Positions 1 to 9,237 are shown, counted from the first letter of the stretch. The stretch: 49,045 bases of DNA from Saprospiraceae bacterium (GCA_025056735.1 JANWVR010000061.1:1-49045); one strand, 5' to 3'. The notes: generated by a model from the sequence alone, not told the origin. Numbers and translations: made by a program.

Positions 1-1050
1 CGTCAGCAGGCCCTCTTCGTCGGCGCCTGTGATGGTCAGGTAGCCCGTCTGGTACATGAGGGCCGACAGTTTCAGGTTGTCCAACTCGAAGGTGTCAAAG
101 CCGCTGGCGTCCACGTGCTGCGCGCCCACGTCGTACACGCCGTGCGTCCGCAGCAGATTGACCAAAAACGTCGGCGTGCCGGTGGCGAACCAGTAGTTGC
201 CAAACTCTTGGGTGTCGAAAAACAAATTCACCGACACTGGATTGTACATCGTCTCTGCCCGGGCGTGAAAGCGGTAGCCGTTGTACCAGTGGCGCAACTG
301 CTCGAGCAATTGCTCGCGCGTCAGGTGCAGGGTGGCCGCCGTTTGGGCAATTTCTTCCTCGAAATTGGCCTCCAGCTCCGCCTGGGTGTAGCCCAGCATG
401 GTGGCGTACTGCGGGTGCATGGTGATGTCATTCAAGTTGTTTAAACCCGAAAAAATGCCCACTTTCGAGAACTTGCTCACGCCGGTGATGAAAATCAGTT
501 CTAACAGGCTGTCCATTTCTTTCAGCACGCTGTAGAACCCGCGGAGCAGTTCCCGATTTTCTTGCGCCTGCTCCACGTCTTTGCCCAGATAATGCACGAT
601 GGGAGCGTCGTACTCGTCTATCAACACAACGACTTTTTGTTTTCGCCCTGCCTCCCGCAGTATCTCCCTGAACTGGTCGCGCGCGGTCTGCCGCTCCACC
701 GGGATGCCCATCTCGATGCTGATCTCTTCTACGCGGTCAAACAGCGCTTTTTCTAAGCCCAGTTGCTCGAAGTTGACATCCTTGAAGGACAGCCGCACCA
801 CGGGATGCCGCTTGTCCCAGTTCCATTTGTTTTCTATCCACAAGCCTGCGAACAACTCCCGGCTGCCTAGGTATAACTCCCGCAGTGTCGCAACGGTCAG
901 CGATTTTCCGAAGCGCCGTGGACGGGACAGGAAGTAAAACTTCCCGGACGTTACCAACCGGTACACGTACTCGGTTTTATCCACGTACTTGTAGCCCTCT
1001 GTGCGGATGGTTCGGAAGTCCTGGATGCCAATGGGCAGTTTATGCACCAT
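1..1050 (-). CDS. AAA-ATPase-like / PD-(D/E)XK nuclease family protein (3' end outside window)
   Basis: The gene starts with ATG at 1050 and runs off the left edge, so 350 codons are visible and the C-terminus is missing. The protein begins MVHKLPIGIQDFRTIR, the usual opening of the AAA-ATPase-like family (PF09820) that is widely multiplied in Bacteroidota. A Walker A-like PRRFGKSL lies near residue 50 and a Walker B-like VVVLIDEYDAPI near 150. These are followed by the family's conserved ITGVSKFSKVGIFSGLNNL block. Full-length members end in a PD-(D/E)XK nuclease-like domain (DUF1703), which would lie outside the window. The biological role of the family is not settled; defence or mobile-element functions have been suggested. 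Family assignment is firm, function is not. Confidence 0.85.
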   Translation of the reverse strand, partial: MVHKLPIGIQDFRTIRTEGYKYVDKTEYVYRLVTSGKFYFLSRPRRFGKSLTVATLRELYLGSRELFAGLWIENKWNWDKRHPVVRLSFKDVNFEQLGLEKALFDRVEEISIEMGIPVERQTARDQFREILREAGRKQKVVVLIDEYDAPIVHYLGKDVEQAQENRELLRGFYSVLKEMDSLLELIFITGVSKFSKVGIFSGLNNLNDITMHPQYATMLGYTQAELEANFEEEIAQTAATLHLTREQLLEQLRHWYNGYRFHARAETMYNPVSVNLFFDTQEFGNYWFATGTPTFLVNLLRTHGVYDVGAQHVDASGFDTFELDNLKLSALMYQTGYLTITGADEEGLLT

Positions 1051-1068
1051 AACTCTTTTGTTTACGGG

Positions 1069-1076
1069 CAAAGATA
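1069..1076 (-). promoter_or_regulatory. Bacteroidota -7 box (TATCTTTG)
   Basis: On the minus strand TATCTTTG fits TAnnTTTG and ends 18 bases before the ATG at 1050. No clear -33 TTTG is visible. I see no gene in the stretch from here to about 1289. Confidence 0.45.
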
Positions 1077-1289
1077 ACGTCCTGACTTTCATTATACAGA
1101 TGTAGATCAAGGCGAGCGCTCTTCCCGCTACGCCCACAGCGGAGGGCCTAGACTGTTTTCGGTCGGCCGTCGCAGGCTTCCAAACGGTCCTATGTTTATG
1201 GCTTTACTCCGGCTGAAGGCGGCGTGTTTTTCAGATGCGGTTGGCTGAGTACGCTTAATGGGAGGTATGGTGGAAATCGGAAACTTTTC

Positions 1290-1297
1290 GACCTTTG
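1290..1297 (+). promoter_or_regulatory. Probable -7 box (GACCTTTG) of the TPP-riboswitch transcript
   Basis: GACCTTTG differs from TAnnTTTG only at the first base. It ends 7 bases before the first paired base of the riboswitch P1 stem at 1305, so a start site near 1302-1305 would place the aptamer at the very 5' end of the RNA. The start site is inferred from spacing. Confidence 0.5.
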
Positions 1298-1304
1298 TAG
1301 CCGA

Positions 1305-1380
1305 CTCATTGGGGTGCCCCTGTGTGGGGCTGAGATCATACCCACTGAACCTGCCCGGGTCATGCCGGGAAGGGAATGAG
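1305..1380 (+). promoter_or_regulatory. TPP (thi-box) riboswitch aptamer
   Basis: The sequence carries the diagnostic thi-box blocks in order: GGGGTGCCCC, GGGGCTGAGAT, ATACCC, GAACCTG and GGGTCATGCCGGGAAGGGAA. The closing P1 stem is CTCATT at 1305-1310 paired perfectly with AATGAG at 1375-1380. Binding of thiamine pyrophosphate is expected to repress the TonB-dependent receptor that begins at 1456. The aptamer is recognised from conserved sequence, and regulation of the receptor follows from position. Confidence 0.95.
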
Positions 1381-1402
1381 CGGGTGAGAAGCATCACTAA
1401 CG

Positions 1403-1425
1403 CGCTCGAAACCCCTTCGGGAGCG
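1403..1425 (+). promoter_or_regulatory. Hairpin in the riboswitch expression platform
   Basis: CGCTC at 1403-1407 pairs with GAGCG at 1421-1425, with further C/G pairing inside. No U run follows, so this does not look like a plain intrinsic terminator. A second set of inverted pieces, GGATG and CATCC, lies just before the ATG at 1456 and could affect ribosome access. Which structure switches with TPP cannot be decided by eye. Confidence 0.3.
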
Positions 1426-1455
1426 GATGTTTCACCAACATGTTTCATCCTAACC

Positions 1456-3747
1456 ATGTTTCTGTTTTCATGCTGGAAGCAGCTCGCTGCGTGCGGGCTG
1501 GCGGGCCTTTGCTGGCCTATGTTCACCTTCACCCAGAATACCTATCCTGACACCCTGAGCGAGCCAGAGGCTAAGGCGCTGCGCACGGTCGTCATCCAGG
1601 CTACGCGCGCCGGGACGAAGGCGCCTGTGCCGCACACTAACCTGACGGATGAGCAGATTGCGCGCACGTACCACGCCCAGGACGTGCCTTTTCTACTCAC
1701 GGGCATCCCGTCGTTGGTGGAGACCTCCGATGCCGGTACGGGCATCGGCTACACAGGTATGCGCATCCGAGGCAGCGACCAGACGCGCATCAACGTAACC
1801 ATCAACGGCATCCCACTCAATGACGCTGAGAGCCAGAATGTGTTCTGGGTGGACTTGCCCGACCTGGCCGCGTCAGCGGCGGAGATCCAGGTGCAGCGCG
1901 GCGTGGGCCTAAGTACCAATGGAGCCGGCGCGTTTGGCGCTACGGTCAATCTTGACCTATCGCGCGTAGAGCCAGAGCCGTTTGCGCGCGTTACGAACAC
2001 TTTTGGTTCGTTTAATACGCGCAAGCATTCAGTCTACGTGGGCTCTGGGCTGCTGGGCGGGCGTTTTGCCTTTACTGGCAGGCTGTCGCAAATTTCCTCC
2101 GATGGCTACGTGGATCGTGCTACGGCGGACCTGCGCTCGTACCACCTGATGGGTGCATACCTAGATGACCGTCAATCGTTGCAAATGCACGTGCTCTCAG
2201 GCCACGAGCGCACGTACCAGGCCTGGTATGGCTTGCCGGCGCAGTTTCTGAGCATAGACAGTCTGCGGACTTACAACGTGGCGGGTGCCGAGCGGCCGGG
2301 CACACCTTACCCCGACGAAGTAGATGACTACACTCAGCGACACTATCTATTGCATTACAAGCGCAATCTTGGCCTGGGCCTCGACTTACAACTTAACGGC
2401 CACTACACGCGCGGCTTTGGCTTTTATGAACAGTACAAAGCAAGTCAGGCGTACAGAGATTACGGCCTGGAACCGCCAGCGCCTGGAGGCTCGCCTATCG
2501 CCGAAACAGATTTAGTGCGCCGTCGTTGGTTAGACAACCACTTTTACGGCACAACATTCGCGCTGCGCTGGGAACCGCCCGTCAACTCGCCCGGCCTGAA
2601 TGCTCCGCCCGTACTCACGGTGGGCGGTGGTTGGAACCGATACTCAGGGCGCCATTTTGGCGACGTCATCTGGGCGCAGTACGATATGCCTAAAGGCCAT
2701 ATTTATTACGACAATGACGCTGACAAGCGGGATTTCAACATTTATGGACGCATAGACTTCTTCCTCAAAAAAGGCTTTTCTACCCTGCTTGACTTGCAAT
2801 ACCGCACAGTGCGCTATGAATTTCTGGGTTTTGATCAAAATCAAAACAACGTGACGCAGTCTGTCCGGCTGGGCTTTTTCAATCCCAAGCTGGGCATAAA
2901 CTGGCAGTTTCGGCCTGAATGGGCGGTCTATGCTTTCTTTGGCGTGGGTAATCGAGAGCCCAACCGCGACGATTACACCCAGTCCACGCCAGCCAGCCGC
3001 CCGCGCCCGGAGCGCCTGTACAATTGGGAAGGTGGCTTGAGATATCGCGCTGAGGGTGTCCAGTGGTCGTTGAACACCTTTTTCATGGACTATCGCGACC
3101 AGCTCGCGCTCGATGGACGCATCAATGACGTAGGCGCCTACATCCGCACCAACGTGCCGCGTAGTTACCGAGCTGGCGTGGAAGTGGAAGGAAGCTGGAC
3201 GCCACTGCGCCGCCTGACGCTGACAGGCGCCGCTACTGTGAGCCAAAATAAGGTGCGCGAGTTCGTCGAATATCGCGATAACTGGGACACGGGCGAACAA
3301 GAAGCTGTCGTCTTTCGGAATACTGATCTGGCCTTTTCGCCTCCCGCCGTCGCGCGTTTGGAGGTGGGTTGGGCGGTATTGCCGCCTTCGCAGAAAAGGC
3401 ACGCGCTCAATGTGGCCCTGGCCGGCAAGTACGTAGGACGTCAGTTTTTGGACAACACCGGCAATCCAAACACCACGCTGCCAGCTTATTTCTTCTCCGA
3501 CCTGCGGCTGAATTACGACATCGAGCGCCTCATCGGTCGGCGCTTGAGCATTGTCCTGTCAGTGAACAACCTCCTCGATGCACGCTTCGTCGCCAACGGG
3601 TGGGTATATCGCTACGTTTCAAACAGCTACGATGCCCGGCCCGACAACCCGTACGTGCGCTACGAGGGCAATGGCGTCTATCACCAGGCGGGCTTTTTCC
3701 CGCAAGCAGGGCGCAACGTGATGGCTACGGTGGTAGTGGCCTTTTAA
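1456..3747 (+). CDS. TonB-dependent outer membrane receptor, probable thiamine/thiamine-phosphate uptake
   Basis: A 763-residue protein read from the ATG at 1456; upstream in-frame codons lie inside the riboswitch leader. It opens with a signal peptide (hydrophobic stretch from about residue 8, cleavage near FTQNT). A TonB plug follows at about residues 60-190, with the motifs GMRIRGSDQTRINVTINGIP and VQRGVGLSTNGAGAFGATVN. The rest is a 22-strand-type barrel ending in GRNVMATVVVAF with the terminal aromatic. No carboxypeptidase-like N-terminal domain is seen, unlike SusC. TPP-controlled receptors of this kind are known in Bacteroidota and are predicted to import thiamine compounds; the substrate here is inferred only from the riboswitch. 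It stands alone, with its own terminator. Confidence 0.9.
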   Translation: MFLFSCWKQLAACGLAGLCWPMFTFTQNTYPDTLSEPEAKALRTVVIQATRAGTKAPVPHTNLTDEQIARTYHAQDVPFLLTGIPSLVETSDAGTGIGYTGMRIRGSDQTRINVTINGIPLNDAESQNVFWVDLPDLAASAAEIQVQRGVGLSTNGAGAFGATVNLDLSRVEPEPFARVTNTFGSFNTRKHSVYVGSGLLGGRFAFTGRLSQISSDGYVDRATADLRSYHLMGAYLDDRQSLQMHVLSGHERTYQAWYGLPAQFLSIDSLRTYNVAGAERPGTPYPDEVDDYTQRHYLLHYKRNLGLGLDLQLNGHYTRGFGFYEQYKASQAYRDYGLEPPAPGGSPIAETDLVRRRWLDNHFYGTTFALRWEPPVNSPGLNAPPVLTVGGGWNRYSGRHFGDVIWAQYDMPKGHIYYDNDADKRDFNIYGRIDFFLKKGFSTLLDLQYRTVRYEFLGFDQNQNNVTQSVRLGFFNPKLGINWQFRPEWAVYAFFGVGNREPNRDDYTQSTPASRPRPERLYNWEGGLRYRAEGVQWSLNTFFMDYRDQLALDGRINDVGAYIRTNVPRSYRAGVEVEGSWTPLRRLTLTGAATVSQNKVREFVEYRDNWDTGEQEAVVFRNTDLAFSPPAVARLEVGWAVLPPSQKRHALNVALAGKYVGRQFLDNTGNPNTTLPAYFFSDLRLNYDIERLIGRRLSIVLSVNNLLDARFVANGWVYRYVSNSYDARPDNPYVRYEGNGVYHQAGFFPQAGRNVMATVVVAF

Positions 3748-3759
3748 TACTTATCGGAA

Positions 3760-3811
3760 GCGCCGGTAGTGCTTTGCGTTAGGCTCTGGGCGCTACCGGC
3801 GCCATATTTTT
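3760..3811 (+). terminator. Intrinsic terminator of the TonB receptor gene
   Basis: A perfect 10-bp stem, GCGCCGGTAG at 3760-3769 with CTACCGGCGC at 3793-3802, is followed by a T-rich tail at 3806-3811. It starts 12 bases after the receptor stop codon. The opposite strand has no T run after the stem, so it acts mainly on plus-strand transcripts. Confidence 0.8.
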
Positions 3812-3902
3812 GAGGCAACTGTGTAGATGGAATATCTGGGCAAAGAACACTCTTAGCCAAAACCGCGCGGCTGCGTTGAGTTATGGAAAAGGGGGATGTT
3901 TT

Positions 3903-5444
3903 TTACAAAGGTATATTTCCATGTTTCCGTTGCGGACGCGCCACAGCTTTGTGCTCGAGCATGGCAAATGCCCGGATGAGTTTGCGGCGGGTTTCGCGGG
4001 GCCAGATCACCTCGTCAATAAAGCCACGGGCGGCAGCGCGATAAGGGTTGGCAAAAGTGTTGGCGTATTCGCGTTCCTTTTCGGCCAATTTAGCCTGGGG
4101 GTCGGGCGCGCTTTCGATTTCTTTTTTGAAGATAATTTCTGAAGCGCCCTTTGCACCCATGACGGCGATTTCGGCCGTGGGCCAGGCAAAATTCATGTCG
4201 GCGCCGATGTGCTTGGAGTTCATTACATCGTAAGCGCCGCCGTAGGCCTTCCGCGTGATGACGGTAACGCGCGGCACGGTGGCTTCCGAAAAGGCGTAGA
4301 GTAGTTTGGCGCCATTGGTGATAATAGCATTCCACTCCTGGTCAGTGCCGGGCAGGAAGCCAGGCACATCTTCAAGCACCAAAAGCGGGATATTGAAGCA
4401 GTCGCAGAAACGCACGAAACGGGCGGCTTTTTTGGAGGAGTTGACATCCAAAACGCCGGCCAGGCTCATGGGTTGATTGGCTACAATGCCGATGCTTCGG
4501 CCGGCCAGCCGGGCGAAACCAACGACGATATTGTCGGCATACTGCTCATGAATTTCAAAAAAAGAGTCGGTGTCCACGATTTCAGCGATGACGGCCTTCA
4601 TGTCATAGGGGTGGTTGGGATTTTCGGGCACGATGCTGTCTAAAGCAGGCCGATATTCCTCGCCCAAGGTGTAGGGCAGATGCGGAACTCTGTCCAAGTT
4701 GTTTTGTGGAATGTAACTAAGCAGGCGTTTGATTTTCTCGATGCAGTCTATATCGTTGGACGCTACGAGGTGAGTGACGCCCGACTTGGTGGCATGGGTA
4801 TAAGCGCCGCCGAGTTCTTCGCTGGTTACTTCCTCGTTGGTAACCGTTTTGACCACGTTGGGGCCGGTAACGAACATGTACGAGGTGTTTTCAACCATGA
4901 TGATGAAATCTGTCATGGCTGGGCTGTACACTGCTCCGCCTGCACAAGGGCCCATAATGGCTGAAATCTGCGGGACGACGCCGCTGGCCTGCACGTTGCG
5001 ATAGAAGATATCGGCATAACCGCCCAGCGAGCTGACGCCTTCCTGAATACGCGCACCGCCAGAGTCGTTAAGACCGATGACGGGAGCGCCGTTTTTGACG
5101 GCCAGATCCATCACTTTGCAAATCTTTTCGGCGTGTGTCTCTGAAAGTGAGCCGCCAAAAACAGTAAAGTCCTGAGCAAAGACATAGACCAGTCGGCCAT
5201 GGATGGTGCCGTAGCCAGTAACGACACCATCGCCAGGGATGTGTTGCGCATCCATGCCAAAGTCGCTGCATCGGTGCGTTACTAAAGCGCCAATTTCTTC
5301 AAACGTGCCGTCATCCAGCAAAAAATGGATGCGTTCTCGGGCGGTGAGTTTGCCTTTTTTATGTTGGGCTTCAATGCGCGCCAGGCCGCCGCCAAGTTTG
5401 GCTTCGGCGAGTTTTTGCTGTAGAATTTCGTTTTTATTGCTCAT
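3903..5444 (-). CDS. pccB: Acyl-CoA carboxylase carboxyltransferase (beta) subunit, propionyl-CoA carboxylase type
   Basis: A 513-residue protein of normal family length. It carries the two crotonase-fold carboxyltransferase halves: an N-half with [20 protein letters not shown] and [16 protein letters not shown], whose Gly-rich loops form an oxyanion hole, and a C-half with [31 protein letters not shown] and a closing PRETRRKL. The enzyme moves a carboxyl group from biotin to an acyl-CoA, most likely propionyl-CoA to give methylmalonyl-CoA. The biotin carboxylase and carrier subunits are not in this window, so a decarboxylase (MmdA-like) role cannot be excluded. It lies 18 bases after the deoxynucleoside kinase gene and is probably the last gene of the ffh transcript. 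Confidence 0.9.
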   Translation of the reverse strand: MSNKNEILQQKLAEAKLGGGLARIEAQHKKGKLTARERIHFLLDDGTFEEIGALVTHRCSDFGMDAQHIPGDGVVTGYGTIHGRLVYVFAQDFTVFGGSLSETHAEKICKVMDLAVKNGAPVIGLNDSGGARIQEGVSSLGGYADIFYRNVQASGVVPQISAIMGPCAGGAVYSPAMTDFIIMVENTSYMFVTGPNVVKTVTNEEVTSEELGGAYTHATKSGVTHLVASNDIDCIEKIKRLLSYIPQNNLDRVPHLPYTLGEEYRPALDSIVPENPNHPYDMKAVIAEIVDTDSFFEIHEQYADNIVVGFARLAGRSIGIVANQPMSLAGVLDVNSSKKAARFVRFCDCFNIPLLVLEDVPGFLPGTDQEWNAIITNGAKLLYAFSEATVPRVTVITRKAYGGAYDVMNSKHIGADMNFAWPTAEIAVMGAKGASEIIFKKEIESAPDPQAKLAEKEREYANTFANPYRAAARGFIDEVIWPRETRRKLIRAFAMLEHKAVARPQRKHGNIPL

Positions 5445-5462
5445 GGTAATATGTGTCTGCGA

Positions 5463-6104
5463 TTAGCGAACTAAGGAGACGTATTGCAATCCAGGTCGGT
5501 GTTTTTGTTGTAGAATGGCCAGAATGTCTTCAAAAACTTCTGTCTGGTGTACAAAGTCAATCTCGTTCAAGTCGAGTAAGACGATTGGAATTTCAATTTC
5601 TTGCTTGAAGTATTCCAAGTAGGCGCTTTGCAAAGCATTTAAATATTCATCCGGGACTTTGTGTTCCATGGTGCGGCCGCGCTCTCGAATATTTCGCTGC
5701 AATACAGGTACCGGTCGGTGCAAATAAAGCAACAGGTCGGGCTTGGGAAACTGAGCATTGAGCACGGAGAAGAGTCGCTGGAAGAGGCGAAATTCTTGCT
5801 CATTGAGGTTGTTGCGCGCAAAAAGAAGGGTTTTTAGAAAAAAATAATCGGCTACCGTAACACTCCGGAAAAGGTCTGGGCGGGCAAAGTGTTCGGCCAA
5901 CTGTTTATGGCGCTCGGTCATAAAAAACAGCTCGACCGGGAAGGCGTATCGCTCTGGGTTTTCATAGAAATAGGGTAGGAAAGGATTGTCTGTGAATTGC
6001 TCTAAAATAAGGTTAGCGCTCAGCCGTTTGGCCAGCATCTGACAGAGGGTGGTTTTGCCGGCGCCAATATTGCCTTCAACAGCGATAAATGCGTAGGGAA
6101 GCAC
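5463..6104 (-). CDS. Deoxynucleoside kinase (deoxyadenosine/deoxyguanosine kinase type)
   Basis: A 213-residue protein starting at GTG 6104; no ATG fits the P-loop start. The P-loop GNIGAGKTT is at residues 11-19, followed by EQFTDNPFLPYFYENPERYAF, here given in parts as EQFTDNPFLPYF and the ERYAF substrate-site segment. FFMTERHKQL and the LID-like RNIRERGRTME complete the family pattern. It phosphorylates deoxynucleosides in the dNTP salvage pathway in the cytoplasm; whether it prefers dA or dG cannot be read from the sequence. It sits between ffh (39 bases upstream) and pccB (18 bases downstream) on the same strand, so co-transcription is likely, although the three products share no pathway. 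Confidence 0.88.
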   Translation of the reverse strand: MLPYAFIAVEGNIGAGKTTLCQMLAKRLSANLILEQFTDNPFLPYFYENPERYAFPVELFFMTERHKQLAEHFARPDLFRSVTVADYFFLKTLLFARNNLNEQEFRLFQRLFSVLNAQFPKPDLLLYLHRPVPVLQRNIRERGRTMEHKVPDEYLNALQSAYLEYFKQEIEIPIVLLDLNEIDFVHQTEVFEDILAILQQKHRPGLQYVSLVR

Positions 6105-6143
6105 GAGTATGCGTGAGAGGGACTACATTGAGAAGTGAGATCA

Positions 6144-7490
6144 TTAGCGACGGAATTTCCGAGGCGTCGGCATTCGGGGCATGGCGGGCATTTTACCCCC
6201 GCTGCCCATCATTTGCTGCGCCATCTTGCGCATGTCGTAAAAATTTTTGATAAATAAATTCACCTTCTCCAAAGGCATTCCACTGCCCATAGCAATGCGT
6301 TTCTTGCGGCTCAAGTTTATAATGTCCGGATTTTGCCGCTCTTGCGGAGTCATGCTTTTAATCATGGCCTCGATGTGCAGCATTTGCCGGTCGTCAATAT
6401 TGATGTTGCGAAGTGCTTTGTCCATGCCAGGGATCATGCCGAGCAGGCTTTTGAGGTCGCCCATGCGTTTGATCTGTTGCAGCTGGCCGAGAAAGTCATT
6501 GAAGTCAAACTTGTTTTGCTGCATTCGCTTGGCTAAGCGTTGCGCTTCGGCCTCGTCCATTTCTGCCTCGGCCTTTTCGACCAACGACAGCACGTCGCCC
6601 ATGCCCAGGATGCGCCGTGCCATGCGGTCGGGATGGAAGACATCTAATGCCTCCAATTTTTCACCTGTGGAGACGAATTTAATGGGCTTGCCGACGGTGT
6701 ATTTGATGGAGAGGGCGGCGCCGCCGCGGGTATCGCCGTCCAGCTTAGTCAGGACTACACCATCGTAATTGATGCGTTCGTGGAAGGCCACGGCGGTGTT
6801 TACGGCGTCCTGGCCGGTCATGGAGTCCACAACAAAGAGTGTCTCGGTGGGTTCGATGGCTTTTTTGATAGCAGCTACTTCGGCCATCATGGTTTCGTCC
6901 ACAGCAAGGCGACCAGCGGTATCCACGATAACGACGTTGTGGCCATGCTCACGCGCGTACTGAGTCGCATTTCGGGCGATGCTGACCGGGTCGGTGTTTC
7001 CGTCTTCCCGATAGACAGGCACGTTGATGGAAGCGCCCAGCACGCTCAACTGGTCTATGGCAGCCGGGCGATAAACGTCGCAGGCTACCAGTAGGGGCAA
7101 CATCTTGCGCTGCTCCTTGAGGTGACGCGCCAATTTGCCGCAGAAAGTCGTCTTACCGCTACCCTGAAGACCGGCAACCAATACGACACCCGGGGCGCCT
7201 TTGACGTTGATGCCCACCGATTGACCGCCCATGAGTTCGGTCAGTTCGTCAAAGACAATTTTGACCATGAGCTGGCCCGGGTTCACGTTGCGCAGGACAT
7301 TTTCCTTGCCCAGCGCTTTGTCCTTAATTTTATCTGTGAACTCCTTGGCAATCTTGTAGTTGACGTCAGCGGCCACCAACGCGCGGCGAATCTCTTTAAT
7401 GCTTTCGGCAACGTTGAGCTCGGTAAGGCGATTTGTACCTTTAAGCAATTTAAAGGCAGACTCTAAACGGTCATTTAAACTTTCAAACAT
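6144..7490 (-). CDS. ffh: Signal recognition particle protein Ffh
   Basis: A 448-residue SRP54-family GTPase of typical length. The N domain covers about residues 1-90. The G domain has P-loop GLQGSGKTT (107-115), DTAGR (190-194) and TKLDGDTRGG (248-257). The methionine-rich M domain from about 300 contains the RNA-binding SRKKRIAMGSG and ends in MPAMPRMPTPRKFRR. It binds signal sequences on ribosomes and delivers them to FtsY at the membrane. It is the first gene of the ffh-dnk-pccB group; a -7 box lies 40 bases upstream. The SRP RNA gene was not found in the window. Confidence 0.97.
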   Translation of the reverse strand: MFESLNDRLESAFKLLKGTNRLTELNVAESIKEIRRALVAADVNYKIAKEFTDKIKDKALGKENVLRNVNPGQLMVKIVFDELTELMGGQSVGINVKGAPGVVLVAGLQGSGKTTFCGKLARHLKEQRKMLPLLVACDVYRPAAIDQLSVLGASINVPVYREDGNTDPVSIARNATQYAREHGHNVVIVDTAGRLAVDETMMAEVAAIKKAIEPTETLFVVDSMTGQDAVNTAVAFHERINYDGVVLTKLDGDTRGGAALSIKYTVGKPIKFVSTGEKLEALDVFHPDRMARRILGMGDVLSLVEKAEAEMDEAEAQRLAKRMQQNKFDFNDFLGQLQQIKRMGDLKSLLGMIPGMDKALRNINIDDRQMLHIEAMIKSMTPQERQNPDIINLSRKKRIAMGSGMPLEKVNLFIKNFYDMRKMAQQMMGSGGKMPAMPRMPTPRKFRR

Positions 7491-7530
7491 AAATCTGCTG
7501 CAGATAGAAGGCTTTTAAAAAGCGATTGCG

Positions 7531-7538
7531 CAAAGGTA
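7531..7538 (-). promoter_or_regulatory. -7 box (TACCTTTG) for ffh
   Basis: TACCTTTG on the minus strand matches TAnnTTTG and ends 40 bases before the ffh ATG. It is divergent from the box at 7585-7592. Confidence 0.55.
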
Positions 7539-7584
7539 GTGCGTCAGCACATGCCGCTAAGCCACGAGCGGGTTAAAACGTTCG

Positions 7585-7592
7585 TACTTTTG
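7585..7592 (+). promoter_or_regulatory. -7 box (TACTTTTG) for the first OmpA gene
   Basis: TACTTTTG ends 26 bases before the ATG at 7619, the spacing repeated for many genes in this window. Confidence 0.55.
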
Positions 7593-7618
7593 TCCGCAAA
7601 AGATGCCTGCTGAGAATT

Positions 7619-8827
7619 ATGAAATTCTTTTTTGCTACGCTACTCCTTGCCGTTCTGCTTCTGATGCCGGCGCCTTCGTGGGCGCAGCCGAGACACAGCT
7701 TTGCTCTTCGCCCGACGTTGTACAACTACCACGCGCCGCTGCGCGATAACAGCCCTTCCTTCTCTGACATTTTTGGAAAAAACAGCGGAGGCGGCGTAGA
7801 ACTGACCTACTATCGCCGATTGCTTCCTAACATGCTGTTGGGTCTGCCGTTGCGCGTTGGCGCTGCTCAGACCGACCCACGAAGCAGCAACGCGGGGCAG
7901 CGCGAGTGGCTATTGCATGCGGACGTACTGGCGCAACAGCACTTTCTCCGGCCAACGGCTGGGGTGCAACCCTACTTGCACGCGGGCATCGGCGGTGTTT
8001 ACAATTTTGAACAACAGGCGTTTGGCATTCACTTTCCGGTGGGCGTTGGTTTAAATGTGCGCATTGTTAAAAATGTTTACCTTACTGCCCAAACGCAGCA
8101 TCGTTTCGCTAATGACAACCGCGATGTGTGGCACCACGCCATAGGAATCCAGTTCAATTTTGGCAAAGAATTGCCGACGCGCCGAAAGGAGCAGCCGACG
8201 CCCGACAAGCCCGCTGACCGCGATGGCGACGGCGTCTTGGACACTGAAGACCGCTGCCCTGACCAACCCGGCCTAGCAACTACTTTTGGCTGCCCTGACC
8301 GCGATAGCGATGGCATCGCCGACCGCGATGACCGCTGCCCGGACGAGCCAGGCCCGGCGACACTTTCGGGCTGCCCCGACCGCGATGGCGATGGCCTTGC
8401 CGACCGCGATGACCGCTGCCCGGATAAGCCCGGTCCGGCCTCCAACTTCGGATGCCCAGAGGTCAGCCAGGCCGACCGCGATATTCTCGCGGCGGCTGTG
8501 CGAAACGTTCAGTTTGCTACCAACAGTGCTAATTTGTTGCCTTCTTCAAACGCTGTGCTCGACCAGGTGGCCGCCCTGATGGCGCGCTACCCGGAGTATC
8601 GCCTTGTAATCAGCGGCCACACCGATAGTGTGGGCGACGACAAATTCAACCTCGACCTGTCGAAGCGCCGTGCTAAAGCCTGCTACGATTATCTCGTCAG
8701 CAAAGGCGTGGACCCGCGCCGCATGACGCACGAAGGATACGGCGAGACTCGCCCTATTGCGGACAACAACACTGAAGCAGGACGCGCGCGGAATCGGCGC
8801 GTGGAGTTTGAGTTGCGCCTGCAGTGA
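7619..8827 (+). CDS. OmpA-family outer membrane protein with three thrombospondin type 3 repeats
   Basis: A 402-residue protein. The signal peptide ends near PSWAQ (about residue 23). An N-terminal eight-stranded-type barrel spans about residues 24-190. Three calcium-binding type 3 repeats follow (about 200-280), each of the form DRDGDGxxDxxDRCPDxPG with closing GCPD/E. The C-terminal OmpA/MotB peptidoglycan-binding domain has GHTDSVGDDKFNLDLSKRRA and ends RARNRRVEFELRL. It should tie the outer membrane to the cell wall. A longer paralogue with seven repeats lies at 9350-10855. The gene ends 4 bases from the convergent gene at 8832, with no terminator between them. Confidence 0.93.
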   Translation: MKFFFATLLLAVLLLMPAPSWAQPRHSFALRPTLYNYHAPLRDNSPSFSDIFGKNSGGGVELTYYRRLLPNMLLGLPLRVGAAQTDPRSSNAGQREWLLHADVLAQQHFLRPTAGVQPYLHAGIGGVYNFEQQAFGIHFPVGVGLNVRIVKNVYLTAQTQHRFANDNRDVWHHAIGIQFNFGKELPTRRKEQPTPDKPADRDGDGVLDTEDRCPDQPGLATTFGCPDRDSDGIADRDDRCPDEPGPATLSGCPDRDGDGLADRDDRCPDKPGPASNFGCPEVSQADRDILAAAVRNVQFATNSANLLPSSNAVLDQVAALMARYPEYRLVISGHTDSVGDDKFNLDLSKRRAKACYDYLVSKGVDPRRMTHEGYGETRPIADNNTEAGRARNRRVEFELRLQ

Positions 8828-8831
8828 GAGG

Positions 8832-9215
8832 TTAGCACTTCACAGGGGCGTCCTCAGCCAACTCACTGAAGAAGTCAGTGGTGTCCTCGTCAGGACGGTC
8901 CTTGCATGGAAAGTCCTTTTCAACAAGCAGATGGAGCGAGCCGCCGCCATGTAAAGGAATGAACTGCTCCATGCCTACGGCGTCGGTATCCATCCACTCC
9001 TGGGCTTGTTGGGCCGGCACGAATACAGAGATGCGGCCGGCATCAAAATGAGCGTCCATTTCGGCCTTATCCTCGCGGATGGCTAATTCCCAGGCAAAGA
9101 CGGGCCCGTCCGGAAAATGAACGCTTGTTTCTATCCATCGTTCGACGCGTAGTTGCGCCAATTCGGATTTTCGCAGACGCAGGCGTATGCTATTATGTTC
9201 GCAGCGAATTTTCAT
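8832..9215 (-). CDS. Small conserved Bacteroidota protein (DUF7009-like)
   Basis: I chose the ATG at 9215 (127 residues), because the product then opens MKIRCEHNSIRLRLRKSEL, the conserved start of a small cytoplasmic family that I recall as DUF7009. Upstream in-frame codons are not conserved-looking and overlap the promoter. Near the C-terminus comes the typical LLVEKDFPC with an acidic tail. No signal peptide or membrane segment is visible. Function is unknown. It sits convergently to the first OmpA gene (4-base gap) and downstream of the second OmpA gene on the same strand, but a strong hairpin at 9294-9320 separates them. The family name is from memory and moderately sure. Confidence 0.7.
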   Translation of the reverse strand: MKIRCEHNSIRLRLRKSELAQLRVERWIETSVHFPDGPVFAWELAIREDKAEMDAHFDAGRISVFVPAQQAQEWMDTDAVGMEQFIPLHGGGSLHLLVEKDFPCKDRPDEDTTDFFSELAEDAPVKC

Positions 9216-9237
9216 GATATCACACTGTTTATTTGTG

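Noticed and set aside
2644-3402. Long open frame of 252 codons on the minus strand inside the TonB receptor gene
   Set aside because: It lies fully antisense to a gene with clear family motifs; its product is low in recognisable motifs and reflects codon bias of the plus-strand gene.
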